The translations under genes were made by a program, and so were the position numbers. From Rhodosporidiobolus odoratus (Eukaryota > Basidiomycota > Microbotryomycetes > Sporidiobolales > Sporidiobolaceae), in assembly GCA_034387635.1 (NCBI GenBank), contig JAOANU010000003.1, positions 1,116,001 through 1,180,000 of the forward strand: 64,000 bases of DNA, in the 5' to 3' direction. Shown here piece after piece: positions 44,936 to 56,673 of this stretch. Numbering within the stretch: the first letter of the stretch is position 1; each line of letters starts with the position of its first letter. Below the pieces are notes generated by a model. The model saw only the letters and a list, made by a program, of their open reading frames with translations. It did not search any database and was not told the origin of the DNA.

Positions 44936-45539
44936 GGTAGCTGCACTTGAGGTACTCTTGCGTCTGTACCGTAGTAGTTTCTCCGTTCGTTATAATGCAG
45001 GTATGTGGCAGAGGTCAGCAGGAGAGTCATAGCTACCGTCTGGTGCTCCCCCTTGACCAGACTGGGAGAGCTGGAAGGACTAGAGCCTGAGGGGAAGAAA
45101 AAGATGTTTTGAGAAGGTCAAAAGAGCAACCAGACCAGTCTGCTTCCTTGACGACGCTATGGTCTGTCGCTATGGTCTGTGCAAGTGCAAGACGTCCAGG
45201 ATCAAAGTCTCCCGTGTCATGCATCAACGGTCGCATCGTCGGTTACTTCGGTGGGAAGTAGAGAGCAAGAGGGGCAAGCTTTGCAACTCTTAACTCTCCG
45301 CTAGGGTTTGAGGTTTTTCCCGACTGTAGAGCATGAGTTAGCCAGTAAGGGTGCAGCCCAGGGGCAACCCCGCCGAGCAAGCTGTTACCATCGCAATGGT
45401 AGCCGCTTGAGCAGAGTCGACGTTGTATCCTGCCTCACCGCCCCAATCTGCAAGATCGCTCTCAGCAAGACGTAACCCCGAGTCAAAGCGAACTGCTCAA
45501 TGCTCCTGTACTTGCAATCTGCTTCTCTACCCAGGCTCC
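44936..45539. other. Convergent intergenic region with small repeats
   Basis: 600 nt between the beta-mannosidase and Doa1 stops. It contains a 13-nt unit (CGCTATGGTCTGT) repeated twice in tandem at 45155-45180 and two short hairpins: GGGGCAACCCC at 45361-45371 and TACCAT-CGCA-ATGGTA at 45386-45401. No gene recognised. Confidence 0.5.
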
Positions 45540-48500
45540 TCAGACAATTTCCGACGCGAGAGCCTTGATCCTCGGCTCCTGCACTCGTTCAGCAACTTGT
45601 TTCGCAGCGGCCTTGTATCGCTCAACCGACGAAGCCGAGAGGGCGGCAAGGGTATCGATGGACACGAGCTGTAAGGGATAAAACAAAAAAACAGGATCAG
45701 GGATGGACAGGTGAGAATGGGGACGGAAAGGAAAGGAAGGAAGCGTACGAGGTTTCCGAGTGCCATCAAGGCGCGGTAGACGACTTCGCTGTCCGAATCT
45801 TGCAGCATCTGCGGGGAGAGGCGATACAACAAGGACGTCAGCTGGGCGGGAAGATACAGGCGACGGAGCGCAAGGAATCGTACTTGGATGGCCAGCTCTG
45901 CCAAATTTTCGGCTGCCTTTCCATCAAGCGATTTCTGGGTGGCGAGAACCGAGAAGCTGTAGTAGATTGTCACAGCATTAGTACCCAAATCCGCGTGCGC
46001 GAGTAGAGACCATGCGATCCCGTAATGACCGGGAAAGACAACTTTCGACGCACTTGAGAACCACAGTCGCCAACGCCGTCTTCCCATTCTTGTTCAATCC
46101 CACACTCGCACCCCTCTTCCTCAACGCACCAACAACCTCGACCGCCTCACCCTGCATCGTAGCTTTGCCAACGAACGGCTGGAACAAGTTTGCCAGCCCT
46201 CGAAGAGCGAGCATGGCATTGATTTCGCTTGCTGAGGGGGAGGTCGCGTTTGAGAGAATGACGGGGAAGGAACCAGAGGTAGGAGAGGAGAGGGCGAGGA
46301 GGCGGGCGAGGTCAAGAGCGGGGAAGAGGGACGAGGAGGGCCACGAGGAAAGGATCTTGTCGATTACTTCTAGATCGGATTCGGAGGGAGCGGCGCCGGA
46401 GCCAGGAGAGGATGCGGAGGCAAGCAGGTAGGCGATGAGGCGGTCGAGCGCAGACAGGTCTGCATCGGAAAGGGCGAGGGAGGCGGTTGATGGGTCGGAA
46501 GAAAGCGAGGCAGAGAGCTCGCCCAGCTTCTTGCGGAGAGCGGGCAAGGATGCTGCAGTGAAGGTCAAGAATGTTCGCTACGGACGATGGAGATGAATCG
46601 TCAACGACAGCGAATTGAGAAGGTCAAAAGGAGCAGGACGAACGTGAGGAAGAACGCCTCCCGCTCTCGGTTGCGGCACAGCTGGCGCAGACGACCCTCC
46701 TCCACCCGTAAAAGGGTCGCCGCCGAATCCACTGCCACCAGTGAAGGGCTGCCTCGCTCCCGACGGCGTGCTTGCGTAACTGCTCGCGCCCGTGTATGGA
46801 TCGACATTGGTCGCCCCGCCAAGCTTCACCCCACCCGTGTTCTTCTCGATAAAGTCGGCGATCTGGTCGATATATCCTAGCGGCAGTTCGTGAGCGAAGA
46901 GGAAACGCTGGGCCGCGGCGTAAGGGTTCTCAGAGGCGTTGTAGGGGAGTTTGAGGTTGGGCCCTTCGCCTAGGTCAATGTCGAAGACGTAGTCGTACTC
47001 CTTCCCTTCGTATAGCTGCTTGCGGGAGGAACCGACGGCGTCGGTGACTTCGCCAATCTTTTGCCATGCGCCGGCAGACCACTGTAAGGGCGGGCGAGTG
47101 TGAGCGACGGAGCGAGAGAAGAGCGAATGAGCAGGCATGCCTGGTATGCTTCGACAGTGCCGCCGACAGTCTTGACCATCTTGACATCGCCCTCCTTTCG
47201 TCCCGGCTGGTCGAGCGCTTCAGGCCCGGGAAGGTCGCTCTTCTTCAGGTCACCGATCTGTGAGCTGTGGTTGAAAACGCTGATGTCAGTTCAGGTCCGC
47301 AAGCGAGCGAAACTGTCCGAGCGAAAACTGGGATCAATATGTAGCAAAGGGGAACTTACGAGTTGACCGCCGTCTTGCTCACCTGTTCCTCGTAGGCCTG
47401 CTCACCACCACGGGCCACCCCGTCAGGCTCAGTACCGTGGCACAAAAAACAAGAAAGAGGAAACGCACCGCAAGATCTTCACCGCTCGCAGCCCTTTCCT
47501 CGCTCCTCGTGAAAACCCTGACAAGCCCATCTGAAGCGCCAGCAGCGATATCGCCGTTGGCGAGAGCGGCAACAGTCCAGACTGCACGTAACATCAAGGC
47601 CATGTGTAATTAGTCTCCGTCTCTTCAGTGGAGTTACGAGAGGCAGCAAGGCCAAATGTGGAGACGCACCTGAGACGGCTGGTACCACGATAGTCTGCTC
47701 ACATTCACCATCGCTCGCCCTCCACACCCTGACCGTCCGATCCTCTCCACCCGAGATCAAGCCACCACCGTGCGAGGCAGGAATGACCGAGAGCGAGTAG
47801 ACGAAAGAATCGTGGCCGGAGAGGACTTTGATGCACTCGCCCGAGGTGAGGGACCAGAGACGGATTGTCCTGCGAGCGCCAGAAGACGAGCGGGTATCAG
47901 ATGGAGCTCGTGTCGGAGCCAGAGCGACAGGTAAGCCGGCGAAAGGGAACGCACCCGTCGTTGCTACCGCTAGCAAAGAGGTCGCCGTGCGCGCCACCTC
48001 CTGCGGACGAGTCGAGCTTGGCGAGCGCACGAACCGCTTGGGTGTGACCTCGGAAGGTGCGAATGAGCTTATCCCGCTTGAAGAGGCGGATGAGGTTGTC
48101 GGCGGCACCTGGAAGGGACGTAGGGCGATCAGTCAGAGTTCTGTGTTGGCGAGCCTATCAGGAACCACCTAGGCAGCTAGCCACGAGCTCGACTGACCAG
48201 TGAGAACGAGGTCGTCTTCCCCGTCGAGAGCGAGCACCGCCCAGACACTCTGCTCGTGCCCTTCAAGGGTGTACTCCAGTTGCCAATTCTTCCATACTTT
48301 CGCGGTCCTGTGATGCGATAGAACAGTCAGAACCTGTCGCCGCCGTCTTTCCTAGCCGCGGACTGTCAAGCATCGGGAATATGAACGCACTTGTCCCAGC
48401 TTCCACTTACGATCCGCTTTCCGTCACTGCTGACGTCGAGGGCACAGACGTTACCGTCATGTCCAATCAAGTTGTGGCTCGGAGAGGGTGCAACGGAGGA

Positions 48501-49083
48501 AGGTGACGCAGAGGAGGGAGAGGGAAGAGGCCAGGCGTAGATGAGTTTGTCTTGACCGGCGGTGAGGAGGTAGCCTGCGCGGATAGACAGGATCAAGCGG
48601 GATGGGGACGAAAGGGTGAGAGTCAATCTCTCTCTCTCGAGGCCAACCGCCCCACTTTGCGCTCAATGTCCCTCCAGCCAGAGGTGAAGCGAGAACATGG
48701 GTCGTACCTCCCTGAGCCTCCTGATTCCCTTCTTGACTCGGTAGCCATTGTACAGCATTAACGAATCCTTGTCCCTCCTTGAAGGTGCTGCCTTGAACCC
48801 ACCCTCCTCCACTCTCACTCTCACTTCGACTGCCGCCCCCACTTTCTGCGGAACTTGGCTGGGTGATCCAGGATCGAGCTGTGCCATCTCGAGATGAACT
48901 GTACAGATGCGGTTGCTGGGTGGAGTAGCTTGAAGCGGTGGTCGAGGTTGAGGATGGGGATGACGAGGACGAGGACGAGGAGGAGGAAGTGGGAGGTGCA
49001 GTGGCCAAGGCCCGCACATCTGCTGAGTGACCTGCCAGAGTCTGTGAGAGTCGGAAACGTGCTTGTCGAGTTTGTTGAGCCAT
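45540..49083 (-). CDS. DOA1: Doa1/PLAA/Ufd3 ubiquitin-binding Cdc48 cofactor
   Basis: WD40-PFU-PUL protein that binds ubiquitin and Cdc48 and maintains free ubiquitin levels. Start MAQQTRQARFRLSQTLAGHS. WD40 blades follow: LYSSSRDGTARSW, GYLLTAGQDKLIYAW, VSSDGKRIVSGSWDK, LIRTFRGHTQAVRALAKLD, SGECIKVLSGHDSFVYSL, ISGGEDRTVRVWRASDGECE, VAALANGDIAAGASDGLVRV. The PFU domain is in KMVKTVGGTVEAYQWSAGAW to EYDYVFDIDLGEGPNLKLPY. The PUL domain is the helical C-terminal part: FLTFTAASLPALRKKLGEL, INAMLALRGLANLFQPFVGK, NKNGKTALATVVLK, ending EPRIKALASEIV. Chosen stop 45540-45542 follows the conserved last helix. Roughly eleven introns. Three domains in the family order and about 850 residues, slightly longer because of Ser- and Gly-rich inserts. 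Confidence 0.93.
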
Positions 49084-49380
49084 TTTTGTAGTGCGGATGA
49101 GGCGTAAGTATAAGTGCCGACGAGATGGGCGTCGTCATCTGCACTCGACTGACTACTCGCGACTTCCAAGTTCGATTCCTCACGGCCAAGTTGTCAACAA
49201 CCTTCGCAACCCCAGATTTACTCTTGCTTCCTCAGCTCACAGGTAACCGAGCCTGAGTCACAGAAAAGGGTACTGCATTTCGATTCGTCTACTGTAACAA
49301 GCTAGCTAGAACAATGGGAGGAACGAGGTTACAGCACGAGATTCAAGCCGCCGACTGGTTCACCACCATCTCACGCCTAT

Positions 49381-51438
49381 TTACTGAGGTTTCTCAGCCT
49401 CACGGTGGAACTTGAGCACGTCCTCGACGTCCTCCTTGCTACCGAGGAAGATGGGCGTGCGCTGGTGAACGTGTTCCGGCTTGATGTCGAGAACGCGCTC
49501 GTACCCTGTCGTCGCGATACCACCGGCCTGTTCGGTAAGGAACGCCATGGGGCTGCACGCACACAGTGTCGGTGTCAGGTCCGACTCAGCACAGCGATAA
49601 GAGAGGAAGCAAACGCACTAGCCCTCGTAAAGGATACGGAGCTTGCCGCTCTTGCTCTTCTTGTCACCGGGGTAACCGAAGATGCCACCGTAGAGGAGGG
49701 TACGGTGCACATCGGCGACCATGGAACCAATGTAACGGGCAGAGTAGGGCTTGCCGTTAGCGGGGTACTTGATCGACTCGAGGTACCTGTGTGTGTTAAT
49801 ATTGGAGTAACGAGGGGAGAGGGCGAGGTTAGTGACGATTCTCGAGATGGGACAGAACCTGAAACAGGAAAGAGGGGGAGTGATAGATATGAGAGAGGAC
49901 TTGCTTGACCACCGGTTCGTGGAAGAACAATGAATTGCCTTCGTTGAACGAATAGATCTTGCCACGGTTCGGAATGCGGATCTCGGGGTGCGTGAGAATA
50001 AACTCTCCGATGCCGTTGTCGAGAGTGTAACCGTTGACGCCCTGGCCGGTCGAAATGACAAGGTTGGCGGAACTACCGTACATGCAGTAGCCGGCGACTT
50101 GGAGTTCACTCCCGGGGCGGAGAACGTCAGAGAGCTTGCCGTCGGATCCTTCCTCCTGCAGGCAGAAGGTGGTCAGATCGTCAGAGCGACACCAAACGGA
50201 ACAGAGATGGGAGACGAACGCATTTGTAGACACCAAAGATGGTACCGATGTTGACACCGGCGTCGATGTTTGACGAACCGTCGAGCGGGTCGAACACGAC
50301 GCAGTAGCGGCCACGGTGAGCAGTGTCGATAAAGATGGGCTCTTCGTTCTCTTCTGAAACGAGAACGGCGCACTTGCCCGAAGCTCGCAGAGAGTTGATC
50401 ATAATGTCATTTGACAGAATGTCGAGCTTCTTCTGGTCTTCGCCCTGGACATTTGACGAACCGGCGTGGCCCATCCTGTAGACAGCAGAGAGTCAGGATG
50501 ATCGTCAGGAAAATCCCGTTTTCGCCCCGCGATCGTCCACCGTTCTCTCCAGTACGATGTGATCCACTGGCTCATCTCAATCGGCGCATCACGGCAAGCA
50601 GACCACTCGGAAGGAAGAGCTCACAGATTGATCAAGCCAGCCCTCCTGACATTAGTCGCGATGAACTTGCAAGTAGTTTGAATGGCGGTCAGGAGGAGGG
50701 TAAGGTCGCCAGTGGCGATCGGATGGTTCTGTTGTTGCGAGAGAACATGCTGTACAGGGCGAGGGTCGATGAGAACACGTCAGTAAAGCAGAATCGTAAG
50801 CCGGAAAGCGGAGAGGTGATAACGATGCGGAGGCGGGTGAAAGTGGGGGGGTAACCGGCGGGGGTAGCCAACGAGATTGAAGGCAATGCGCCGCCAGTGG
50901 CTGCAGGCGTGGATGGTACTGCAGGTGAAGCACAGCGAGCATCACCGCCATTCAAGGGCCCACCCCTCACGTCACGCATCCTGCGAAAGCTCCCCGCGGA
51001 ACGACACGCACGCTTCGGAAGCATCCGCTGTACCATGCCAATGCTTCCCACAGCCATTCTGATACTGCTGGGCTCCCACTAGACGTTCCGGGAGTCCTGC
51101 TGGCACCCCTTCCGTGTGCTCCCGGCTCCTGAAAGTGACATCGACGAGAGATGTGGGAGTATTTCTGATCGGGAACGTACGGAAGTGAGGGTGACAATCT
51201 CAGTCGAGGGAGGGGCGGCGCCTTCGAGACCAGCGTGCGACATGATGGGTTGTGTGTAAGGTTTGGATGAGGTGGGGGTGGATTCGGAAGAGACCTGCGG
51301 TGGTTGATCTGAAGTGATACGTTGACGCTTTGCGGGTGGGTGAGCGTGTGAGTGTGAGTGTGTGTCGGGGGAAGATGGGCGAGAGGTAGGAAGGGAAGAG
51401 GAGGAAGAAGAAGGAGGAGGAGCAAAGGAGGCGAGCAT
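49381..51438 (-). CDS. FBP1: Fructose-1,6-bisphosphatase
   Basis: Gluconeogenic enzyme, fructose-1,6-bisphosphate to fructose-6-phosphate. Start MLASFAPPP opens a disordered His/Ser/Pro extension before STEIVTLTS. After a long intron (50750-51180) come [20 protein letters not shown] and [19 protein letters not shown], then [20 protein letters not shown]. Metal and substrate motifs: [96 protein letters not shown]. End FHREAEKPQ. The yeast enzyme is controlled by N-terminal phosphorylation and Pro-dependent degradation. Here the extension of about 65 residues before the catalytic domain changes that end, so the same control cannot be assumed. All catalytic motifs intact. Confidence 0.95.
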
Positions 51439-51877
51439 TTTTCAGAGGCGAGTCGGAAGGGGGAGGAGAGCCAAACCTCGGGTCCACACACCTTCAACGT
51501 CAAGTCTGAGTGGGCTTTTGTGGACCTCCACACCCCAGTTTCGTGCTAATCATTTTTATCTTACACGTCAACCACAACCTCCTTTGCACCGCGTGCAAAA
51601 CCGTCTCATCCTTTCCAGCCAACGACAAGAACGACAACGCCCAGATTGTCGCCCTCCATGCCGCGGTTGAATCGGGAGGGACCGCCGCAGGTTTTTGCTG
51701 CACTTGCTTGTCGGCTCAGATGTCTGTGCATTGCTTGGCTGCTGCTGCCTGTCCGCTGCTGTTCTTCTCACCTGGCGTGACAGACGGAGGAGGTCGTCGA
51801 GGTACTTTCTCTCTCCGCTTCCTCCGCTCCCACTCCTTGCTCCTGTTGCTTCACGCCTGTCTTACAAGCTGGATCCC
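51439..51877. promoter_or_regulatory. Divergent promoter region, FBP1 / FAHD1-like gene
   Basis: 440 nt between divergent starts; must hold both promoters. Open frames in it lack protein-family features. No site named. Confidence 0.45.
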
Positions 51878-53080
51878 ATGGCTTCTATCGCAGCGCAGTT
51901 CGCAACCCGCGGCAAAAAGGTACGCCCACTTCCGTGCTCCCTCCTCATCCGCCCGACCGCGGGATCGCTGACTCTTGCCTACTCTCCAGTGCATCGCCAT
52001 TGGCCGAAACTACGCCGCGCACATCAAAGAGCTGAACAATGCCACCCCTACCGAGCCTTTCTTTTTCCTCAAGCCGACGAGCAGCTATGCATTGAGTTCC
52101 GACGGCAAGATTGAGATTCCGCAGGGTGTGGTGGTGCACCACGAGGGTGCGTCGCCTTGCGTCGATACATCCAGGGCAAGACGGAATGCTGACGCGGGCC
52201 GGGTTGAGCAGTCGAGCTGGGCGTCGTGATCGGAAAACCCGGCCGTGACATTCCTGCCGCAAAGGCATTCGAGTATGTTGCAGGCTACGTGAGTCGTCCC
52301 TTCTGGCATGAGAATGCGCGCCGAGAGAAACCTGACCGAGTCTCAATGCGCATTACAGACCCTCGCTGTCGACTACACGGGACGGAATGTGCAAGACGCT
52401 GCAAAGGCGAAAGGTCTCCCTTGGAGTGCTGCCAAGGTTCGTCCGCCCTCACTGCCATAAGCTGTACAGACGGAAGCTGAGCAGACCCGTGCACTTCAGG
52501 GATTTGACACTTTCTGCCCCGTCGGCGAGTTTATCCCGAAGGAGAAGATCCCGGATCCTCACAACCTGAACTTGTGCTACAAGGTGAGCCTTTCCTCTCG
52601 CAGCCTCTCCCCTCCTGGTCCTCCGTTGCCATGTGGCGTCCCTTAACGCAGATGGCAGAGCCTCGCGCGACCGACGCCATACGAGTTAATTTACTGAACC
52701 TGCTCTGTATTCTTCTGCGTCCTGCCTCTTTTGCAGATCAATGGCGAGACTAAGCAGTCCGACTCGACCTCGCTGATGTTGTACCGCATTCCTGAGCTGA
52801 TCGAACACGTCTCTGGCATCATGACATTGGAAGAGGGCGACCTGCTGTTGACCGGTTCGTTCCTGACCCTCTGCCTCTCATCGAGTTTCTCTCCTATCAG
52901 GAATCTGTGACTCTGACAAGTTTTCTTCGTCGTGTAGGTACGCCGAAGGGTGTCGGTCCCATCTCAAGCGGCGACAAGATCACGGCAGGCCTCGAAACGG
53001 CGGAAGGAGAGACGCTCAGCGTGCTGGAACACCTCGTGAAGAACCGGGAAGGGGGATACAAGTTCACCAGCAAAGCGTAA
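51878..53080 (+). CDS. FAHD1-like fumarylacetoacetate hydrolase family protein
   Basis: Small FAH-fold hydrolase. The eukaryotic group includes acylpyruvase / oxaloacetate decarboxylase FAHD1, usually mitochondrial. MASIAAQFATRGKK is short and basic, possibly a weak import signal. After the first intron come CIAIGRNYAAHIKELNN, PFFFLKPTSSY and the Mg-binding pattern HHEVELGVVIGKPGRD (E-x-E), AGYTLAVDYTGRNVQDAAK (D), KGLPWSAAKGFDTFCPVGEF, LNLCYKINGETKQ, PELIEHVSGIMTLEEGDLLL and TGTPKGVGPISSGDKI. Exons join in phase across about six introns. The E-E-D metal set is intact and the length (about 240 residues) is normal. Substrate is not determined by sequence. Confidence 0.92.
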
Positions 53081-53452
53081 AGGAAGATAGCCAGTTTACA
53101 AATGAAATTGACCATGTCGCCGGAGTCAGCCTCGTGGCAGAAGAAAGAGCGGAAGAAAGCCGTTTTCTCGCTCGCGAGTCCCGGTCCTTCTTCGTTCTGG
53201 AAGAATTCGATTCGGAAAGGATCGAGCATAGCCCTAGCTTGTAGAAGCCGGTGCATGCCTCTGTAGCGATCCAACTTTCGGCTCCACCTCCACGCTGCCG
53301 CTTCCCACCTTCGTTGTCAACTCCCATCGCTCAAGCTGACTTCTTACCGCCTTCCTCGAATCTTGAACACCCTTGTTCATCCTCCCAACGTCATACCAAC
53401 CTCGCTCATTGCCTGCCGTTCGCTCGCAACAGCCAACGCCTAAATACGTACC
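53081..53452. other. Intergenic region between FAHD1-like and aldo-keto reductase genes
   Basis: 3' end of the former and promoter of the latter, both plus strand. The last 150 nt are pyrimidine-rich. Nothing else recognised. Confidence 0.5.
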
Positions 53453-55046
53453 ATGTCAACTTTCGCTGTTCACAAGCTCAACGACGGTGCGAGTATCCCA
53501 GGAGTCGCTTTCGGTGTGGGCACAGCCTGTCAGTCATCTCCTAGCTTCCAGCGCTCGTAGTATCAGGCTGACCATGCCACCCGCGGCCCCACTTTTCGTC
53601 CCCGCCCTCATCTATCGCCTGCTCCCTCGTGTCTGACGCATTGCGCTCCGCGCACTCGAAAAGGGTTCGGCAAGGAAAAGCCAGGAGAAGTCAACCGCGA
53701 AATCGTCGACACCGTCAAGCTGGCCATCAAGAATGGATTTCGTCATCTCGATGGTGCGTTGCGCCTTCTCTCGTAGCGTCTTCGTGTACTTTATCGCTGA
53801 TCGGGAGTTCTGCAGGCGCCGAGGCGTATGGTAACGAAACGTCGCTCGGAGTCGCGATCAAGGAAAGTGGGCTGATGAGGGAGGAGCTTTTCGGTGCATT
53901 TTCTCCTCTGATTTCTCGCTTTCGTTGGCTTGGACAGCATGCCGTCAATCCCTAAGTATCACCCAGAGTCAGTTAGGTTGACCTGCGTCAGTCTACAGTC
54001 ACTACCAAGTCAGGGCCGGGCCTAAACGACATCCAGGCGTCTTTTGACGGTTCGCTGAAAAAGCTTGGCTTGGAATACGTCGACCTTTACCTCATTCACT
54101 GGCCATACGACTTTCCGAAGCCGGGGTACCCTACCATCCAGGTGCGTCGGCTGTCCAGAATCAGCCTTCAACCCGTCACTTTTTCAACTCGGCTGCCCCT
54201 GTCCCTGGCCTTCTTCACTACCGACTCTCAGCCTAACCCAAAACACTCATCCGCTCGCAGGAAGCGTGGAAGACTTTGGAAAGCCTCAAAGACTCAGGCA
54301 AAGCCAAGTCTATCGGCGTCAGCAACTTCCGGATTCGCGACCTCGAAAAAATCCTCAACCTCCAAGACTTGAAGCACAAGCCGGCGGTTAACCAGATCGA
54401 GTTTCACCCGTTCCTGTGGGAGGCGGGAGAGGAGCTCTACCAGTACCGTGCGTGCTTTCTTCACTTCCTTGTCATTCACTCGACTGCGTGTTTCTGCACG
54501 GCTGTTGTTCCCTTTTCCCACTTTCCTGATTACCGGACGCCGAGCTTGATGCCTCCATCTCTTGTATAGTTAAGAAGCACGACATTACCCTCGAAGCGTA
54601 CGGTCCAACCTCGCCAATCACCAAGTTCAGCGGTGGCGGATTCGACGGCGCGCTCGAAAAAGTCGTCAAGGCAGTCAGTGAGCGCACGGGAAGCGAAGTC
54701 GAGGGTGGACAGGTACTCCTCAAGGCTGCGGCTCAGAGAGGTGCGGTGGTCATTACGACGAGTGGGAAGGAGTGGAGGATCAAGCAGCACGTTCTCCTTT
54801 CCCCTTCTGCCGTTTTCTCCGATTCTCTCCCTCTCCTCTCTCCTCATCGCATTGACCATATAGGCTATACTGGCCAATATCCCTTCGGACACTCTGGCTG
54901 AATGTCGGAACTTGTACAGGCAACTCGCTGCAGGCGGTCTCCCCGACCTCACCGAGGCAGAACTCGAGTCTCTACGCTCTTCCGCCAAGCCCGCACCGCA
55001 GAGGGCTTTCATGAAGCACATGGACGACGAGAAGACGGAATACTAG
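53453..55046 (+). CDS. Aldo-keto reductase
   Basis: NADPH-dependent cytosolic oxidoreductase of the AKR superfamily. Start [20 protein letters not shown]; exon 1 ends in GVGTA and splices to [20 protein letters not shown]. The catalytic tetrad is complete: Asp and Tyr in [14 protein letters not shown], Lys in [11 protein letters not shown] (restored by a splice), His in [11 protein letters not shown]. Then [49 protein letters not shown] and [20 protein letters not shown]. The last exon ([15 protein letters not shown]...) ends MDDEKTEY. About seven introns; the last donor (GTTCTC) is non-standard and the least sure. Around 320 residues. Substrate unknown; could act on aldoses, aldehydes or ketones. 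Confidence 0.92.
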
Positions 55047-55423
55047 GCGGTCGCGTGTGAGCTGGGGTTGAGAGTCGAAGGTAAATAGAGTCGTATATCA
55101 AGCGGAATGAATAGTTCGTATTGCGGTCGGCCTGCACTGAAGGGGGTGTGCGTATTAGCCTACGGTGCTTTCTTCGCTGAGCTGTACACTTCCTGCTCAC
55201 TTCGAAGCTTGCCTTTTGTTACATACTTACGGTAAGAGCGGGTGCATGAAGGAAAACCTCCTTCGCAAACAGCTTTTCATAAACGTAAAACGGCGTCGTT
55301 CAGCGTGGCATTGCTGGAGCTTTGGGAAATCATAGGCAAGTTGCACACCGAAGACAAGGCGATAGGTACCCTAGAGGCTGCTCAACTATTTTAGAACAAC
55401 TCGAGACGATACATCAACAAAGA
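55047..55423. other. Convergent 3' intergenic region
   Basis: Between the stops of the aldo-keto reductase and the next minus-strand gene. AT content is slightly higher, as expected for transcript ends. No gene seen. Confidence 0.5.
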
Positions 55424-56673
55424 CTAGTAACGGCGAGAAGCCCTCGAGCTCGAGCGACGAGCGTTCGAGGCACGACTAGCGCTACGTCCGAGGCTCATCG
55501 AGTTGTAGGCATCGTCCATGTCGTCCATGGCGTCCATGCCACCGGCGCGGCGGGAAGCCCTCGAAGAGGACCTCATGGCGCCCGCGCCGCCCCCGCCGCT
55601 GTTGCCGTAGCGGCCACGCGGGTAGACATCGTCCTCGGAAGCGTCATCATCCGAGGCAGAGTCGTAGCCCTCACCTGCGCCCAAGCGGCCGTGAGCAGAG
55701 GCGGACGTGGAGTTCGCACGGCTGCGGCCCGAGCGGGAAGCGTAGCCACTGCCTCCAGCGGCGGCAGAGTCGTTGTAGGCACCGTAGGCGGACGAGCTCA
55801 TGCCACGAGAGCGTGAGGCGGCGCGACGAGCGGAAGAAGAATTGCCGGCGCCGAGGGAGAGGTAGGCTTCGGGGTCAGAGTCCGAGTCGGAGTGGTCGTC
55901 CGCGGCGCGGATGGAGGCGTACTGTTGGTGTAAAAGACAAAGGTCAATGAAGAAGGAGGGAAGGACGGAGAAGAAGAACGGACCTTGTCCTCCTTGGCGA
56001 GGTCAGACTGGTTGCGGTCGAAAACGACGGTGATGGGCCAGAAGCCGGGGTGCGAGACGGTGAAGTGGATGGTACCGTCGGCCTCGTTGGGAGAGCCGAT
56101 AGGGGTCCAGCCGGAGGTCTCGCAGGCGGAGGGGGTGACGAGGGCCTGGCGGGAAGGCGGGAGCGAGCCGACCATGACGTGGACGAAGGGGTCGGAGACC
56201 GGGGTCTCGTTGAAGAACTGGACGGTCGAGCGGTGGACCTGGTAGGCGAGAAGAGCGTCAGAAAGGCCGCGGCGGAGAGAGAGGGACAGCAGACACACCT
56301 TCTTCACGCCGGCGCGAGTGAGGAACTCCTCAGAGTGAGCAGCGAACTGCATCTTGGAGAGAGCATGCTGGTAGCGGGCGGTGATGCGAGCCTCAGAGGT
56401 GTCGAGACGCTGGAAGGAAGAAGACGGATTTGCCAAGGACGATGTGCGACAGGAGAGAAAGGGAGGAAGGCAAAGTCAGTAATTACAGTGCGGAAGAGCA
56501 AGCGTACTTAGGGAAGTAACGCACCTGAAGGTAACCGGCAGCCTCAAGACCAGCAAGGAAGTCGGGGCTGTTGAGCAGGATACGCTGTCAGTGTCGATAG
56601 GAGGGCAAGGTGGAAAAGGACGAAAGGGTACGCACGATTCGAAGGGGTTCTCGTTGAGTTGGTAAGAGGACAT
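55424..56673 (-). CDS. Conserved-looking orphan with a Ser/Arg/Gly-rich tail
   Basis: Not assigned to a family. Start MSSYQLNENPFESC, donor GTACCC, then RILLNSPDFLAGLEAAGYLQ and RLDTSEARITARYQHALSKM, FAAHSEEFLTRAGVKK. The next exon has a beta-rich region: VHRSTVQFFNETPVSDPFVH, VMVGSLPPSRQALVTPSACE, TIHFTVSHPGFWPITVVFDR. After KEDK the protein turns to DDHSDSDSDPEAYLSLGAGN and about 120 residues rich in Ser, Arg, Gly and Asp, with DAMDDMDDAYNSMSLGRSAS near the end and a basic terminus SSRASRRY. The folded first 170 residues and clean splicing make it a real gene. No membrane segment or signal peptide. No function is proposed. Confidence 0.75.

Noticed and set aside
45361..45401. tRNA-like structure from the two neighbouring hairpins
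   Set aside because: No T-loop GGTTCGA-type or A-box sequence and no acceptor stem around them.
51510..51838. Possible extra plus-strand gene upstream of the FAHD1-like gene
   Set aside because: The frame lies in the divergent promoter, is Cys/Ser/Leu-rich without a motif, and overlaps the leader of the next gene.
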